Assembly: GCF_000376565.1 (NCBI RefSeq)
Contig: NZ_BARG01000044.1
Span: 62,001-126,000, forward strand
DNA: 64,000 nucleotides
Direction: 5' to 3'
From: Streptomyces hokutonensis
GTDB taxonomy: Bacteria; Actinomycetota; Actinomycetes; Streptomycetales; Streptomycetaceae
Shown here piece after piece: positions 62,800-64,000 of this stretch. The position numbers and the translations under genes are program-made. Under the pieces are notes generated by a model that was not told the origin of the DNA, made no database searches, and saw only the letters and a program-made list of their open reading frames with translations. Within the stretch, counting starts at the first letter, position 1, and each line of letters begins with the position of its first letter.

Positions 62800-63444
62800 T
62801 CAGCCGGTCCAGAAATCCCACCATCGGACGAGGACAGCGACGCCGATCAGCCCCGTCCACAGCAGAGGCAGTACCCACGGAAACTCCATCACGCTCCGAC
62901 GCGCCGCGTCGGGCAACAGCACCACACGATGTCGGACGAGCTGAACAACGATGCAGCTGAAGTCGAGAATCGTGACCGTCCACACCAGGCAGCACCACAG
63001 GCATAGGGAGCCGATGCGGTACAGCGACTGGAACTGCAGCCAGCTGCAGAACGCTACGCCGAATACGGCACCGCAGCCGAGCCCTGCCCAGATCCATGCC
63101 GGATACCGGACGCCCGCGATCATTCCGACCCCGAGAGTGAGCACAACCGCGAAGCAGACCAGGCCGATGAGCGGGTTGGGAAAGCCGAACACATGCGCCT
63201 GAGCGCTCTCCATGATGTTGCCGCAGGACACCACTGGATTGAGACTGCAACCCGGCGTAAAGGTCCGGCCGGCCGCCCGCGCCTCGTAGATCTTGAACTC
63301 GTCGATCGTGATGACCCAGGACGCCAGGAGCCCCAGCCCTGCCGAGACTGCGAGTAGGGCACCCGCGCTGCGTCCACCGGCGGCGATACCGCTCTGGTCG
63401 GCGCCCTGCCGGCTCGCTGGGCCGGTAGCCGGGACTGCTGACAT
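62800..63444 (-). CDS. vitamin K epoxide reductase (VKOR) family membrane protein
   Basis: 214 aa from ATG 63444 (GGAAGGAG). Four to five membrane helices. The outer CSLNPVVSCGNIM holds the two loop cysteines, and GSLCLWCCLVWTV has the redox-active C-x2-C (CLWC). VKOR homologues in actinobacteria re-oxidise DsbA-like proteins or reduce quinones for extracellular disulfide formation. It lies downstream of a weak copy of the MarR-type dyad (63540), suggesting joint control with the MarR gene. Confidence 0.9.
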   Translation of the reverse strand: MSAVPATGPASRQGADQSGIAAGGRSAGALLAVSAGLGLLASWVITIDEFKIYEARAAGRTFTPGCSLNPVVSCGNIMESAQAHVFGFPNPLIGLVCFAVVLTLGVGMIAGVRYPAWIWAGLGCGAVFGVAFCSWLQFQSLYRIGSLCLWCCLVWTVTILDFSCIVVQLVRHRVVLLPDAARRSVMEFPWVLPLLWTGLIGVAVLVRWWDFWTG

Positions 63445-63539
63445 GACGGGCCGCTCCTTCCCTCGAATGACGGGACAGCAACCTGCTGCGGCACCCGTCC
63501 AGGTATGGCAGTGCACGAGCACCGACTTCGCTGCAAACC

Positions 63540-63554
63540 ATTGCATTGTCGCAT
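63540..63554. promoter_or_regulatory. imperfect TTGC...GCA dyad before VKOR
   Basis: ATTGCATTGTCGCAT keeps the outer half-sites of the motif seen at 61680, with an altered spacer and right half. It lies 96 bp upstream of the VKOR start (63444, minus strand). Confidence 0.35.
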
Positions 63555-63934
63555 GATGGCGGAGGTGCGATCATGCAGCGGCACACCGCACTGAGCTCGC
63601 TGAACACCGGCAGCGATCCAACGAACACGCGGCCGACACAAGGCAGTTCGAGATGATCGGCATGACTCGCGGCCCAGGCGGACGAGCGCTCGACGGGTAC
63701 CTGAACGGCGCGTGGACGTGCCGCGGTACCGGTCTGCGAGATCTCCGACCTGTTGGGCGTCGGGGCGCCGCGGCCAATCCGTTGGAGAGCTGTCCGCCGC
63801 AGCAGGCTTTCCCCGAACGCTGGGTTTGACCTCCCGTGAGCTTGCCGCGCCGACTCCGGGCGACCACGCAGGGCCTCGCCTTGTTGCAGGCGGGCTCCAC
63901 GCGCCCCGCGTCACAATCCTACGCAGGAGCAAGA

Positions 63935-63947
63935 GTTGCCCTATGCA
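63935..63947. promoter_or_regulatory. TTGCCCTATGCAA dyad
   Basis: A perfect TTGC-N5-GCAA copy near the right edge. Its gene presumably lies beyond the window. Confidence 0.45.
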
Positions 63948-64000
63948 ATACTTGCGTCCGTGCGGAGAACGGTGGCCCACGGGCCGGCCGGCCCGAGCGA

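Larger units (their letters stand above)
63445..64000. other. non-coding right end with two dyads
   Basis: 556 bp. No complete ORF with coding character. Dyads at 63540-63554 (weaker) and 63935-63947 lie in it. A GTG near 63959 opens a frame to the window edge, but it lacks a clear ribosome binding site. Confidence 0.4.

Overview
The window reads as chromosomal DNA of a high-GC actinomycete, almost certainly Streptomyces or a close relative. Evidence is the G/C-biased third codon positions, frequent GTG starts, GTGA or ATGA stop/start overlaps, and Streptomyces-type families (MmyB-type regulator, DUF6624, DUF2180, Rv1733c-like protein, NsrR next to a flavohaemoglobin). All calls come from reading the sequence. 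No database search was run.

Region 1 (about 0-18.5 kb) is accessory DNA of mostly unrecognised proteins. It holds an XRE/MmyB regulator, three NUDIX proteins, a degenerate QueD-like protein and a restriction-nuclease/TOPRIM fusion. A minus-strand cluster combines a HAD phosphatase (DxAGT type), two 2H phosphoesterases, an EEP-fold hydrolase and two of the NUDIX proteins. At 4.78-4.86 kb the two halves of a tRNA lie in inverted order (3' half, CCA, 5-nt spacer, 5' half), a candidate circularly permuted tRNA gene.

Region 2 (18.5-22.6 kb) is a regulatory module: two operons of tightly overlapping genes (zinc ribbon-STAS-ArsR, and two micro-ORFs-HATPase), a small membrane protein, a second ArsR gene, CBS and universal-stress proteins and a roadblock-like protein. 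Each ArsR-linked promoter carries a 16-bp dyad.

Region 3 (22.6-30.5 kb) is a transposon graveyard: a frameshifted IS630, an intact IS630-type element with perfect 32-bp ends and TA duplication, a 5'-truncated DDE transposase and a decayed IS1182-type gene. Embedded in it is the most striking system: a Bell-like effector with a C-terminal RHIM/BASS-like amyloid motif (KGLQIGDHNTQ), followed 15 bp later by a NACHT/STAND NTPase whose N-terminus carries the matching motif (KGVQIGHGNFQ). This is an NLR-amyloid signalling pair, and the NLR is cut off by the truncated transposase.

Region 4 (30.7-63.5 kb) looks like a dormancy/hypoxia/nitric-oxide island similar in content to DosR (DevR/OsdR) regulons. 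It has a truncated haemoglobin, a cytochrome oxidase subunit I, a 7Fe ferredoxin, DUF2249 and cupin proteins, a GAF-GAF sensor kinase with a NarL-type response regulator, an Rv1733c-like protein, PPOX, CBS-BON and USP proteins, a flavin reductase, transaldolase, GTP cyclohydrolase I, aconitase, carbonic anhydrase, pyruvate-dehydrogenase-type E1alpha/E1beta/E2, and NsrR plus flavohaemoglobin. Repeated GGGCC-N4-GGCCC dyads sit before several of these genes and are proposed operators of the response regulator. The right end holds a MarR gene, a DUF2180 protein and a VKOR protein with a recurring TTGC-N5-GCAA dyad.

Several genes are broken or frame-disturbed: an extradiol dioxygenase, the E2 acyltransferase (in a G7 run), the carbonic anhydrase (two compensating shifts), transposases and two small-protein remnants. 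Either the island is decaying or the assembly carries local indels.
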